A DNA stretch of 64,000 bases from contig QKWP01000664.1 in NCBI GenBank assembly GCA_003550325.1, positions 119,581 through 183,580 on the forward strand, read 5' to 3'. The stretch is from Gigaspora rosea (Eukaryota; Glomeromycota; Glomeromycetes; Diversisporales; Gigasporaceae). Each line of letters begins with the position of its first letter. The stretch's first letter is position 1. Shown here piece by piece: positions 21,451 to 32,337 of the stretch. A program made the translations under genes and the position numbers. The notes under the pieces were generated by a model. It ran no database searches. It had not been told where the DNA came from and saw only the letters and a list, made by a program, of their open reading frames with translations.

Positions 21451-21882
21451 TCGAGGTAGTATTTGTATAGAGCCGGAACCTAGTTAAATATGCTGGAGAA
21501 ATAATGATGTTAAAGTGCAATTGAAACGAAGAACTTCTGCTATTGAATTTGCAACTTTCGAGCACAAACAATTGTCTGAAACATTTAAATACCGGTAATT
21601 TAAAGTGAACTTTTGTCTAAGCGTTCTGCGAAAGCCTCTCCAGTTTCAGAACTAAATCTTTAATCTTCTTACTTGGTGAATTATTTTTTTTTTCGGTGGA
21701 TTTAATTCGGAAAGGAATGTTCTAATAATTTTTTTATGGGTTAAACCGGTAAACCAAACGCGATACAAGAAGATAAGAGAATAGGGTTTTGTAATAGTGA
21801 TATTTCAAAATTTCAGAAAGACATTCTAAATCCGCAGATCATGACAAGAGAAAAGAGTTCTATTTAAATAACCTGCAAACAA

Positions 21883-22010
21883 TTTCAAGGCAAGTAAATA
21901 AACTTCTTAAAAAGGAAATTATTTCAATCAGCGCAAATTAAGAAAAATTTTCAAGGCAAGTAAATAAACATCTTAAAAAGGAAATTGTTTCAATCAGCGC
22001 AAAAGAAGAG
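21883..22010. repeat. 67 bp direct duplication
   Basis: 'ttcaaggcaagtaaataaac' starts at 21883 and again at 21950, followed in both by 'cttaaaaaggaaattnttt' and 'caatcagcgcaaa'. This lies in the region upstream of the LRR cluster that also matches 52540-52870 (upstream of the LRR gene). The stretch 22011-22370 holds a family A MITE remnant (to about 22110) and no gene. Confidence 0.75.
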
Positions 22011-22417
22011 AAAGAGAAAATAATTGAAAACTAATGTTTAAATCGACCTTGTATCACCATAGCCTCTGTCCCCAACTCTAAACTTCTGCACTTTGTAGGA
22101 CCGTGAGAAAGATGATATACACAATCGAATGAATTATGAAAAAAGATGGTATACACAATCGCGAATGTAATAATAATAGGGGCTTATGATGTCAAAATTT
22201 TGACGTGTAACATGAAAATCGGTTTTTAAAAAAATTTGCGACACATCAATACAATACATATAATTATAAACCAATATAAATTATATAAATATTTTTAAAA
22301 TACTATTTATGCGTCCACGTGATAAATAACAGGTAATTCATGAAAAAATTTCTTTTCGATTCCCTACCAATCCGAATACGCAAATGATTGGCTACACGTG
22401 CCGCAAGGCGACACGTG

Positions 22418-22840
22418 TTCAACGGACGATAGTAGCTCCACAAAAAATTTTCCGGTCATGTGACTTTTTTGTGGCACAAACCAATCAAAATTTGAGATCA
22501 GGTGTAACGTGAAAATAAAACAATCGAATAAAGCGAAAGAATTAAAGTAATAAATCGAGTGGTTTGGGTTTGGGTTAGACGCTTGGTTAGAGTGCTACTG
22601 ATACCAAAATTTTGCAAGGAATTTTTTTTGTTAATGCGCAGTAGACGATTTCATAGACAATCTTCGGGGTTATTAGTGATTTTTTATGAAAAATCATAAA
22701 AAGCACAATGTTTACGTTATACCTGATCCTAAAATTCAATTGGTTTGTGCCTAGTTTGCGCCACAAAAAGTCACATGACTGGAAATTTTTTGTGGGTGAG
22801 CTAAGTAGGTTCGTTATTTGAACATATTGCGCTGATCATC
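22418..22840. mobile_element. MITE family B copy 1, nested in a 7053-type MITE
   Basis: The arms share TAGCTCACCCACAAAAAATT / CACATGACTGGAAATTTTT and mirror one another (left 22430-22500, right 22735-22808). The outer 'gttcaa' ends at about 22417 and 22833 extend the inverted repeat. It splits a hairpin MITE like 7053-7162 (left half 'gattggctacacgtgccgc' at 22387, right half 'atcatcacggta' near 22836-22850). The interior includes 'gggtttgggttagac'. The next stretch to 23488 shows no supported gene. Confidence 0.7.
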
Positions 22841-23488
22841 ACGGTATCTGTATAGGCTGTCAATATGAAAATGTGAGTAATAGAATTTAGTAATTATTTT
22901 AAACATTTGGGGTTTCTGGGTAATTGGGTTGCAAATGTGACTTGCTTTTTGCAGCAGAAATGATTGTTCTCGTGCGTATTTAGAGCTTTAATTCGATCCT
23001 TGTATCAATTTTGCGATGTTGATTTTCACATGTTATCTGAACAAAACCCATGGCCAGCCACTGACCTGGGCCATGTGGGTGAGGCGCGTGCATCCTCGCT
23101 TAGCCCTCTTTCGATGAATAAACCGACTTATAGTTTGGTGCTTATCACAATCGCTATTGAATAATTCCGAAAAAAATGAATGCCCAAAAAATAGAATAAT
23201 TACATCACGAAAGTTATAAAAAAATAACAAATTTAGATAAATAACCTGTGTTAATTAATCTAAAAAAGCATTGAAAAACGGGGCTTCGTTGAACATTGCA
23301 ATGTATAAAATACTAGGAAATCAGAATCTGATATAAGTCCGAAGCAATTCTCTATGTGTAACCTACAGTGAGTTACACTGATTGATGATCATCACGGGGC
23401 CCATCATTTCTCAAATTCTATTAGTTCTTTCCGCCGGACATTGCATAGATGTGCATTCAAATGTGCTAGAACGTAAGAGTCCTGGCCC

Positions 23489-23835
23489 CACCAGGAGTCT
23501 AGACACTTTTGCAGTAACGTGACCATCACGTGGTGTGGCGTCTTCGGATTAACATTTTGGCTTTATTGTTAAGGTTAGGGTTAGGGTTAGTGTATATAGC
23601 CTTAGAAGGTCCCTATATATATGTAAAATCGCGTTCCGGACATTTTTATGTGGTTTTTAAGGCCGATTTAAACACTAGTTTTCAAGTATTTTCGCTCTTT
23701 TCTCTTTTTTTCTTCTTGTACACGTGTTTTATTTTGATGTCGGACTAATCAGGGAAGATAAAAATTTAAAATCTCCAATTGGTTAATTCTCATGCGCCAC
23801 GTCACGTTACTGCAAAAGTGTCTAGACCCCTGGTG
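23489..23835. mobile_element. MITE with family A core but different ends
   Basis: The TIR is CACCAGGAGTCTAGACACTT (left), mirrored at the right end (GTCTAGACCCCTGGTG), with CACTTTTGCAGTAACGTGAC inside both arms. The core carries 'ggttagggttagggttag', 'cgatttaaacactagttttc' and 'gtcggactaatcaggg', all clearly the family A core. The ORF at 23530 is a translation of it. Confidence 0.8.
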
Positions 23836-24089
23836 CGGTTTAAGGGTCCTTGCTTTGCTTCGGACAATCAATATACAATGTACAACATGTTATTTAACTA
23901 AGTAATTAAATATCTAGTTGTATACTGTAATGATTATCTTTAAAGGTACAATGTTTATTTTTTTAAATTAAACTTCCTGATGTAGTAAATTAGTATGACC
24001 AGATAGAAAATATGGCACCCTATTACTACCTTTCTGGTAAACACAACAATTTCACATTTATAGCTTAGTAAATTATTACTCGTAAAGCA

Positions 24090-24205
24090 TAACCATAAAT
24101 TGGTCATAAATATCTGGGCTTACATGTGCCGCTGTGCGGCACATGTAAGCCAACCATTTACGCAAATTTAGTGGCATTAATTGTCACATGACCAATATTT
24201 ATCCC
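24090..24205. mobile_element. Hairpin MITE with CATGTGCCGC core
   Basis: A perfect central palindrome (CTTACATGTGCCGC / GCGGCACATGTAAG) at 24118-24149 is surrounded by weaker mirrored arms ('attggtcataaatatctggg' and 'tgaccaatatttatccctgg'). It is related to 7053-7162. Confidence 0.65.
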
Positions 24206-24488
24206 TGGGTCTTTTATATCTGATATACGAAAAAATCTAGAATTAAGACATTTAAAATGTAATAATTCTGGCTTTTGTTACAAGATTGTAGTATAAATGG
24301 GGCCTTTGCAATAGAAAGAGCTGATACTGCCAAAAAATGAAAATCAGGTTTTTAATATATTCAGATAAATTTTGACATGCGTACATTTTTCAATTATAAG
24401 TGGAAAATTGATTTGTATAATAAAAATTGAGATATTTAAAAAATTTCTTGAAAGTTTCGTACATCACGGGATTACCCAATATAATGGA

Positions 24489-24889
24489 ACCTATGTAGCT
24501 CACCCACAAAAAATTTTCCAGTCATGTGACTTTTTGTGGCGCAAACTAGGCGCAAACCAATTGAATTTTAGGATCAGGTGTAACGTAAAAATTGTGCTTT
24601 TTATGATTTTTCATAAAAAAATCACTAATAGCTCTGAAGTTTGTCTATGAAATCATCTACTGCGCATTAACAAAAAAAATTCCTTGCAAAATTTTGGTAT
24701 GGGTAGTACTCTAACCAAGTATCTAACCCAAACCCTACCCACTTGATTTATTACTTTAATTCTTTCGCTTTATTCGATTGTTTTGATTGTTTTGATTTTT
24801 ACGTTACGCCTGATCTCAAATTTTGATTGGTTTGTGCTACAAAAAAATCACATGACTGGAAAATTTTTTGTGAGTAAGCTACTATCGTC
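24489..24889. mobile_element. MITE family B copy 2, 10 bp flanking repeat
   Basis: This is the reverse-orientation partner of 22418-22840, with left arm GTAGCTCACCCACAAAAAAT and right arm TTTTTTGTGAGTAAGCTAC. The direct repeat ATATAATGGA borders it at 24479-24488 and 24890-24899, which suits a Mutator-like (9-10 bp) duplication. The ORF at 24372-24650 is spurious. Confidence 0.75.
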
Positions 24890-25504
24890 ATATAATGGAC
24901 TAATCAAATCATGAAAATTTTAATTAACTCAGATCAGTCCGAACAAAACAAATGTAATTTTCTCAAAATCATATATAAACCAGTATTGGCCCTTTCTACT
25001 GCAAAGGCCCCAAATAATTATTAATAATCATATGGGATGTGTATGAATTATATATATTATATTTAGTGTCAATATTATAATTGTATTACATTCTGGAAAA
25101 ATCACTTACGTAATACCAATTGAACTACTGTTTGTAATTGTATATATTAGAAAAAACTTCTCGATATGAAGTATTGAGGCAGTTTTTTTCTCGAATTAGT
25201 TCAAATCAAGCATGTAATATGCTGATCCAGTCATATTGTTTGATTGTTTGATAGAATTGAAATGTAGTAAATATGAGGTAATGTTTGAAGGGAAGAGGTA
25301 ATTGGAAATTAGAGTAAGTTAGACAAGTATAAGGTAATTTGTGCAAAGTATATATTGATAATAGCAATGTATGTAGAAAATGTAACCTTGTTTCTTCTGC
25401 GAACCCAAATTTTATTCTGGTTATATCGACCTGCCCCTACCTCTAGAAATGCTTAGGTTTCTCTATACCTCTTGGACGACAGTCATACAGGGGTAGGGCC
25501 AACG

Positions 25505-25900
25505 AGGACCCCGAATAATTTATGTGAGGTCATAGTTGAAAAATATCTAATGAAGGGCCATTTTTTAAAAAAGGTTATGTTTGAAAAGTAGGTATTGGAG
25601 AAAAAGGTTATATTTGAAACCTGCTAAATGGCAAAATTGGTATATTTGAAAAAATGCTAATGGGGTAATTTTTATAAATGTTATATTGTTATATTTGAAA
25701 TGTGCTAATAAAAATTAGAAAAATGCAAAAATTAGAAAAATGTGAAAATCAGAAAAATGCAAAAATCAGAGAAATGCAAAAATTAAATAAAAATTAACCA
25801 AAACAGAGGGTTTTTTTTTGTTTAAGTTTTTTCACACAACTTGTAGTTTATATATTTATGATTAGTGGAAGCTTGTGGATAAAATGGGCTTAGTATGAGT
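25505..25900. mobile_element. Truncated element of the AGGACCC family
   Basis: Begins AGGACCCCGAATAATTTATG and follows the complete copy at 56757 for about 250 bases ('aaaaaggttatgtttgaaaag', 'gtaggtattgga'), then runs into 'tgatta...tgggctta' sequence as at 27590 and ends without a mirrored terminus. Confidence 0.65.
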
Positions 25901-27022
25901 TTATAGCATGTCAGAACAACAGCTTTATACAGATATCACAGTCCACTTTGCATGGCCTGTCGGGACAACAGTCAAGTGAAGCAAAAGTAAATTAGTATAA
26001 AAAGTTCTGTACGATACTAGAAAGCTGCATAAGCTGCTCAAGAAACAGGAGAAAGACCCATATGTGTTTTCATCGTAAACATGAGAGACAAAACAAATAC
26101 ATTGCTTTAATAATAAATTAACATACTGTACTATAAATTCAGTACGCATCTAATTATCTACTAATAAGTTAACTGATCAATGTTGTAATACATGTATAAA
26201 AAATTTTTTTCAACAGCATCTTTTTTTTAAATTTTTTTTTACAGTATACCATATTGACAAGATATCTATTATGATTAGTGATAAGCAAATCCTGGTTTTT
26301 TTAAAAATCTCACATGGAATTCGCACAGGATTTGTGAAATTTGCAAGATTGAGTAGAGTTTCTGAATTTTTTATGATTAATAAATATATATTTATATATT
26401 GTGTTACCAGAAATGTGATTTCTCATTAAAATAATAATTATTTCTTATAAATCTTATTACATTTATTGCAAATAAAAATGCTTATATAGATTTTACCTAC
26501 TTTTAAACATTTGAATCTTATAATTATTAAATTTATCAATTCAGATTTATTTTTTAAATTATTATTATATAAATATATATTTAAAAATTATAATGGTAAC
26601 AAAACGATCAATTCATAAGTGTATAAAAATTTATAAATAATCAGATACATAATCAGATATAAATGTACTAAAATTTATAAGTGATCAGATACTGTGCATA
26701 TATACAAAAATTTATAACCAGAATATGGAATTGGCCTATTTATGTTAAAGCAGGCCAGATTATTTGTTAATATGGACCAAATGATATGCTAATACAGGCC
26801 AGAAAATCTTATATTAAAAATTCTGCAAAATCTCACATAGGATTTCGTGCATTACCCATCATTAATCATGATGACCATTGGTCAGACATTATCGATGCCT
26901 AGAATTTTTAATAAATTCAATATTGATAAATGTAAGCATTCGTATCATAATGCAAATATTTACGTAATATTAAATGCAATTTATATTTTTATACCAAAAA
27001 AATTTAAAATAGATAGCTAAAC
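25901..27022. other. AT-rich, no supported feature
   Basis: No convincing gene on either strand. The 74-residue minus ORF at 25925-26149 has no recognisable features. A loose local duplication of 'aaaatttataa...tcagatac' lies at 26620-26710. Confidence 0.35.
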
Positions 27023-27147
27023 TAGTGTTCTAACCTTGGTAAGTATCACCTGGGTCATCCGCAGGTGGGCGGGTGACCCAGATTGAATTATGGCCCACCC
27101 GTGTAGTCAACCCATAGGTCACCCGTGGGTTACCCACATGGGTAACC

Positions 27148-27854
27148 AGAACCCTGAAAAACCTATATGAGGTCATAGTTAAAAAATAGCTAATAGAGAC
27201 CTATTTTTTATAAAAGGTTATATTTGAAAAGTAGATATTGGATAAAAAGGTTATATTTGAAAACCGCTAAATTGCAAAATAGGTATATTTAAAAGAATGC
27301 TAATGGAAAATTTTTATAAATGTTCTATTTGAAATGTGCTAAAGAAAAATCTGGGCTATAATAGTAACCCAGCAGGTAAAAAGGAGAGAGAGGGAGAGGA
27401 AAAAGTGAGAGAGTAGTAAAAGGGAGAAAGGAGAAAGGGGTAAAAGAAAAAAAGGGATAAAAGGGAGAAAGGAATAAAAGGGAGAAAGGGATAAAAAGGA
27501 GAAAGGAGTAAAAGGGAGAGAGAGTAAAAATTGTGCAAAACAGCTTTTTTTTAAAGTTTTTTTGCACAATTTTGGTATATATATTTATGATTCTTGGTAG
27601 GTTGTGAATTAAATGGGCTTAAAAAATCTTGAACTTTTCAAAAGTTTTAGTGTAAGTTTGTCTTTTTTTAGTGAGTGAGTGTAAGTCCATTTTTTTTTTT
27701 TTTTAAAGACATTGTATTTCAAAAAAAGTTAAAAATAGTGAAAGTTTGATCTAATGTGTGAAATATAGCTTAATATACCAAACCAAAAGTGCTAACCAAA
27801 AAAATTTTTACTATGATGCTCAAATATAACCTCACATAGATTATTTGGGGTCCT
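27148..27854. mobile_element. AGGACCC-family element, nested
   Basis: Left end AGAACCCTGAAAAACCTATA, right end ...ATTATTTGGGGTCCT. Flanks GGGTAACC and GAATAACC are a degraded 8 bp duplication. The same internal phrases occur as in 56757-57408 ('ggttatatttgaaaagtag', 'ccaaaagtgctaacc'). It contains a purine-rich tract (27380-27530) that produces the Phe/Leu/Ser minus-strand ORFs, which are not genes. Confidence 0.75.
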
Positions 27855-27967
27855 GAATAACCTATAGCAAAATTTTTTTATTACCTAGTGTTCGCTTGGG
27901 TGATCCAGGTGGCCCAATTTTTTTTATTACCTAGTGTTCATCTGGGTAACCTAGGTGACCCAGGGAT

Positions 27968-28073
27968 GGCATATCACAATGGCCAATTGTTTTCAATTTT
28001 TTTGAACATATGTCCAATTTAAATTGAACATATGTCCAAAAAGAATTAAAATCAATTGGACATTGTAACATAC
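27968..28073. mobile_element. Palindromic MITE around ACATATGTCCAA
   Basis: GGCATATCACAATGGCCAAT at the left is mirrored by ATTGGACATTGTAACATACC at the right. The centre is GAACATATGTCCAAT-TTAA-ATTGAACATATGTCC. A relative with the same ATTGGACAT arm lies at 49805-49898. Confidence 0.7.
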
Positions 28074-28308
28074 CAACCTAGAGGTGACCCACCTGCGGGT
28101 GACCCGAATTGGGATTTTCATAATGAGTCAAAACACTAGGCTGAGCTATAATTTGTGAATTTGTTCGGTAAGCATTATCATATTAAATATAATAAATATT
28201 TAGTTATTTCTATGCTCTTACAGTCTTATATTATATATGTATAATATAGTTTAATGAAAATATATAACTCAACCAACTGAGCTTATTAAAAAACATGATG
28301 ATATTAAG

Positions 28309-29006
28309 AGGGTATAGTGCCTTAGAGAAGTTGTCAAGGTGTCACCCTCCTAGCTGCAGGTCGACAGTTTGAATTCCACTATTGACACTTTGAACAATAG
28401 ACCTGTGTTCGATAACCATATGACTTAGATCGGTTAGGTGAAAAACCTGTCACCATCTTGAATGTGAGCTATGGTGCAATAGTGTTAATATTACACTACA
28501 AAATCCAGAGTACCAGAGAATTGAAAACCCGTTTGGCAAGAGAAAGTTAGGAGGTAATAGTGAAGATCTATAACAGTACTACCAAAAGGAAGTGGGTGGC
28601 CGGAATCGGAATGAACCTAATAAGGGCAAGTGGCTTTGTCACTAAATCCATATTTTGAAGTAGAATGGGACACAGAAGGATAATAGTAGGTAGTTGGTGT
28701 GAAGGTAAAGTAGCTCTTAGGCCAGCATTTATTTAAAAGGGTTGGGGCCCTATAATATTTGCATTTAAGCAGTGAATTGGGTAGTAATAAAAAGAGCATA
28801 AACCAGAGAGTTTAAATAGGCAAATCTCATAGTTGGGTTGTAGGTATGGCAGCTAGTGTAGAACCTTTGGATGGACTACTTAAATTAGGTACCAAAAATG
28901 CACGTATGGCTAGTTGTATCCTCATTCATATAATAAATATTATGTTTCTATAACTCATAATAAAATTCTGGCCATAGTACCCGGTCTTTAAACATAAAAA
29001 AAAACA
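28309..29006 (+). mobile_element. tRNA-derived SINE, copy 1, TSD ATGATATTAAG
   Basis: The 5' part resembles a tRNA: an A-box-like stretch near 28320-28345 and a B-box-like GTTTGAATTCC near 28370. The body follows, then a tail of A9 at about 28996-29004. ATGATATTAAG occurs directly before (28298-28308) and after (29007-29017), the mark of target-primed retrotransposition. The body matches the minus-strand copy at 62123-63149 along its length ('agttgggttgtaggtatggc', 'ctagttgtatcctcat'). It does not encode protein. Confidence 0.8.
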
Positions 29007-29437
29007 ATGATATTAAGCTTGACAATAAAAGGGCAATATTAGATCAACTCTTGAAAAATTTAAAAGCTTAAAGAAAAGTATCATCGATGCTTATGATTGT
29101 TGTTTGACTTTTACATATACAAAATTAAAGATTTGGTGATAGCATTATCTCAAATTCAGTGCAGTAGATTGTTTTGAACAAGTGATGCGTAAGAGTAGAA
29201 ATTATGGATTGTTAACAGAAATGAAAGTTTGCGATTAAGAGGTGTTGGAAATGAACATGCAATTATTTACAAATTTTGTAAGTTCTGTTGATTACAATTT
29301 TTATGATGCCGCATTAGGGTATTCAATCAACTAATTAATCAAAACATAGAATCATATATAGATTTTTTAAAGGTTAACTTCATGTATGAATAATGTTGTT
29401 AGCTGAAATTGTTTTATGCTTGTAAAAATATTTCGAC

Positions 29438-29830
29438 TTAGGCTGCCGAAATATCTAAATATTATCAAAATCCTAAATTATGCCGAAATGTCTAAATTAT
29501 ACATGAGGACGAAAGCATTTCGGGTTCTAAACCCCGAAAATAAAATTTGAAGACGAAATTGTTTTTGACCTATTTTACTTAAAAGACGAAATTATTTGAT
29601 ACTTTTTTTGAATAGACGAAATTATAAGGAACATATTTATATAAATTTTATTTGCTCTTCCTTATAAAAAATTTTAATTTTCTCTAATGAAGACGAAATA
29701 GGCCTTTTTCAAAAATCAATTTCGGTGGCATCACTAGTTTAAATAATATCGAAATGTTTAAATCATGTCGAAATATCTAAATAATATCGAAATGTCTAAA
29801 TTAAGAAATATATATTAAAAAACATATAAT
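29438..29830. repeat. Repeat of CGAAATRTCTAAAT and GACGAAAT words
   Basis: Two flanking blocks of 'cgaaatatctaaat' (29445-29500 and 29755-29810) enclose a segment with spaced 'gacgaaat' words and a hAT-like right end GGCATCACTAG (29731-29741). I could not find the matching left end or a clean duplication, so boundaries are uncertain. The stretch 29018-29437 shows no gene. Confidence 0.4.
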
Positions 29831-30123
29831 AATAGGTTCGCTATCCAAACAAGCTCTAGCGTTTATACTTTAACATTAATACCTTAGTCTAGGACTAATT
29901 ATTTGAACTTATATCATTCAACTTATACATAAACTACTAACCCCTCAGTTCTAAAATTTCTATACCCCAAGGTCCTAAACTATATGAAAATACAAGTATA
30001 AGAAAGATATTTAACATATGCCCATATAGCTAAAGAGAATCAAGCATTATTCTGCAGCATCTGTTTCAGATTTCTGCACTGCCATTGCAGCTGCAGAACT
30101 GTATATAAATATCATGAAGTAGG

Positions 30124-31269
30124 TAGAGTTCCAAAGTTTGATCCAGGTTTGATTTGAGTTTGATCAAATCCCAAATCAAACCAAACTCAAACAATAAATT
30201 TTATAAAGTTTGAGATCAAAACAAATTCAAATAAAAAAAAATCAAATTCAAACCAAACCCAAATACTATACTAAGTTTGATTTGAGATTGATTTGAAGTT
30301 TGCAAACTAGTTTGAGTTTGAATAACATAATATTTTAAACAAGTTACTTAATTGATAATTAGCCTGTCAACTAGAGAGTGATCATAGGCAAAATACAGCG
30401 TGCTTCCATTTAAAACTTTTTTCTTACTAAGTCAATGATACATGTTTACTAATTGAAAGTTGTAGAGCTCGTTAAAATGCATCTAACAGTAGCTAGATCA
30501 TCCAAATTGGCCTAGCGAATGGCGAGATATTGTTAAAAAATGGTGACCAACTATATAAAACTCAGTGACCCAGATTACATATTTGATATAAAAATCACTA
30601 TAGGCGAAATGTGGTATACTTCTATCTAAAACTTTTTTTTACTAAGTTAATGATACATGCCCACAAATTGAAAGTTGTAGAGCTTGCTAAGATGTATCCA
30701 ATGTTAGTTAGATAATCCAAATCTGCCCAGTGGATGGCGAGATATCATTAAAAAATGATTGACCGACTATATAAAATCTCTATATAAACAATATTTGTTT
30801 ATATATAAATTTAATATAGTCGGCCAATTATTTTTTGACAATATCTCGCCATTCACTAGGCCGATTTGGATAATCTAACCACCGTTAGATGCATCTTGAT
30901 AAGCTTTACAACTTTTAATTAGTAAACATATATCATTAACTTAGTAAGAAAAAAGTTTTAGATGGAAGCATGCCATATTTTGCCCATAGCAATTTTCATA
31001 TAATCTGCATCATATTACACTATGATCACTCTTCAGTTGATTGGCAAATTATCAATTAAAATATAAAATTATATTAATATTATTCAAACTCAAACTAGTT
31101 TGCAAACTTCAAATTCAAATTCAAGCCAAACTCAAATTTAACTAAAAAGTTTGCTTCAAATCAAACTCAAATATTATTTTTAATCATAGTTTGGGTTTGG
31201 GTTTGATTTCAATCAAATCAAACCCAAATCTGACCTAAAGTTTGATTTGATTCAAGTTGTAGGACCCTA
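30124..31269. mobile_element. 1.15 kb fold-back element
   Basis: The two arms are about 500 bases each and mirror each other: ends TAGAGTTCCAAAGTTTGAT and TAGGGTCCTACAACTTGA (as read inward), then CAAACTAGTTTG..., 'gtgatca', 'ggcgagatat'. Flanks GAAGTAGG and GAAATAGA agree at 6 of 8. The left arm contains an internal duplication of about 200 bases (30395-30545 against 30590-30770). No ORF. Transcription would give a long double-stranded RNA. Confidence 0.75.
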
Positions 31270-32245
31270 GAAATAGAAATGCGAATCGATTCTAAAAATC
31301 AATCAAAATTGATGATCGAAACCTCAAAATCATTTTAAAATCAATGATCGAATTCTAAATCTTTATAGTTATTTTTTGTATTGAGTGGCCTGATTAGATT
31401 CTATTTTTTATTATTTAATACTATAAATTATTAGGTTTTACAAATAATATAAAGCAATATACAAAATTTTTTAGTTGTTTTAAAGGTATACCAAAGCTTA
31501 TTGCGCTTTGCAAAAATGTGTAACCTCTGCAAATTATGGTGTCATTTAAAATTATGAGATTAATAGGGAATTAAAATTTTCTGGCATTATCACCATATAA
31601 ATCACAGGGTCACACTTTTTTGCAAAATGCTATAATTAAATAAAATCTTTATATTTACAACAGATTTGCACTTTAAGACATATTATATAAATAATTATAT
31701 GTATTATTAATAACAAACATAGACATTATAAAATAGCTACTGGTAAGTATAAACTATTAGTTTAAAGTTTAAATTAAATAATGCACATTAACAACAAATA
31801 CAGCCATTAGAAATAGCTAAGTACAAAATATGGGCTTAATATTTTTAATAATATGTGATTTAATAATAAACACGGCCATATTTAAAAGCATAGAAAATTT
31901 ATTAAAATTTTAGACTTCTAACATCAGAAAAGTTTTTATAGTGCAGATCTGCGCAGATTTTTTTAAAAAAACAATTATTAAAAATTAATGCAGATCTGCA
32001 ACCCTGTTGGTGATCATTAAAGAAATTTTTTTTAATTTTCTGCACAGATTTAATTTTCTGTGCAGATTTTTAATAATTAACAATTCAATCATCTGCACAG
32101 ATTGTAAAAAATAACAAAAGTGAATAATAATAAATTACTATATGCTTGCCTAAATATTAAATATTAGCTAAAATTTTATATATTAGAAGAATTCATTTGA
32201 ATATTCATATATTTTTATTAATAAAATAATTTATTACAAATACTT
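31270..32245. other. AT-rich repeat remnants around the LINE target
   Basis: No gene. From about 31930 to 32200 there are mirrored 'gcagatctgc', 'ctgcacagatt' and 'tctgtgcagattt' words, and this stretch is matched in reverse at about 60030-60300. The retrotransposon at 32263 is therefore inserted in an older dispersed repeat. Confidence 0.5.
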
Positions 32246-32337
32246 AATATTGGTCAATTATATTCTATTCATTAAATCTAATATTCCCTTGAATAATTCT
32301 AAATATATATATATAACTCCACCTCGTTATATTCATA

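Larger units (their letters stand above)
19550..21670 (-). pseudogene. Decayed leucine-rich-repeat (RNI-type) gene cluster
   Basis: Minus-strand fragments are close relatives of the LRR gene at 51484-52463: the N-terminus GLNKNEIPKEITQ and FEYSSY (about 20480-20380), NHPLD...KIPEFKALAETF (20220-20030), NRLGNEGGKAIANSLGQNIT, and LSYVQLGPEGGEALANVL (about 19750). Frames break many times. A MITE (20068-20200) sits in the coding part, between NHPLD and the next repeat. Upstream of the pseudo-start, three tandem copies of an LRR segment (20490-21450) encode variants of SKEGGNALACALCVNIILTS. Such proteins are presumed protein-interaction scaffolds. This copy cannot be translated. Confidence 0.8.
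27023..28138. mobile_element. Old hAT-like element hosting two insertions
   Basis: Ends TAGTGTTCTAACC (left) and GAGTCAAAACACTA (right) mirror each other. The 8 bp on either side, AGCTAAAC and GGCTGAGC, agree at 5 of 8 positions, all differences being transitions. Subterminal GGGTGACCC/GGGTNACC words (27045-27145, 27900-27960, 28080-28110) are repeated and mirrored. Two younger elements (27148-27854 and 27968-28073) are inserted in it. Confidence 0.65.

Noticed and set aside
27325..27569. Three overlapping minus-strand ORFs rich in Phe, Ser, Pro
   Set aside because: They read the purine tract inside an AGGACCC-family element and have no other support.
29500..29530. Hammerhead-ribozyme-like 'tgaggacgaaa' near 29507
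   Set aside because: The obligatory CTGATGA strand and pairing arms are absent; only the second half of a stem II motif is matched by chance.
32303..32325. TATA-like promoter of the LINE in 'aaatatatatatataac'
   Set aside because: LINE promoters are internal, and TATA-like runs are everywhere in this AT-rich DNA, so it has no evidential weight.
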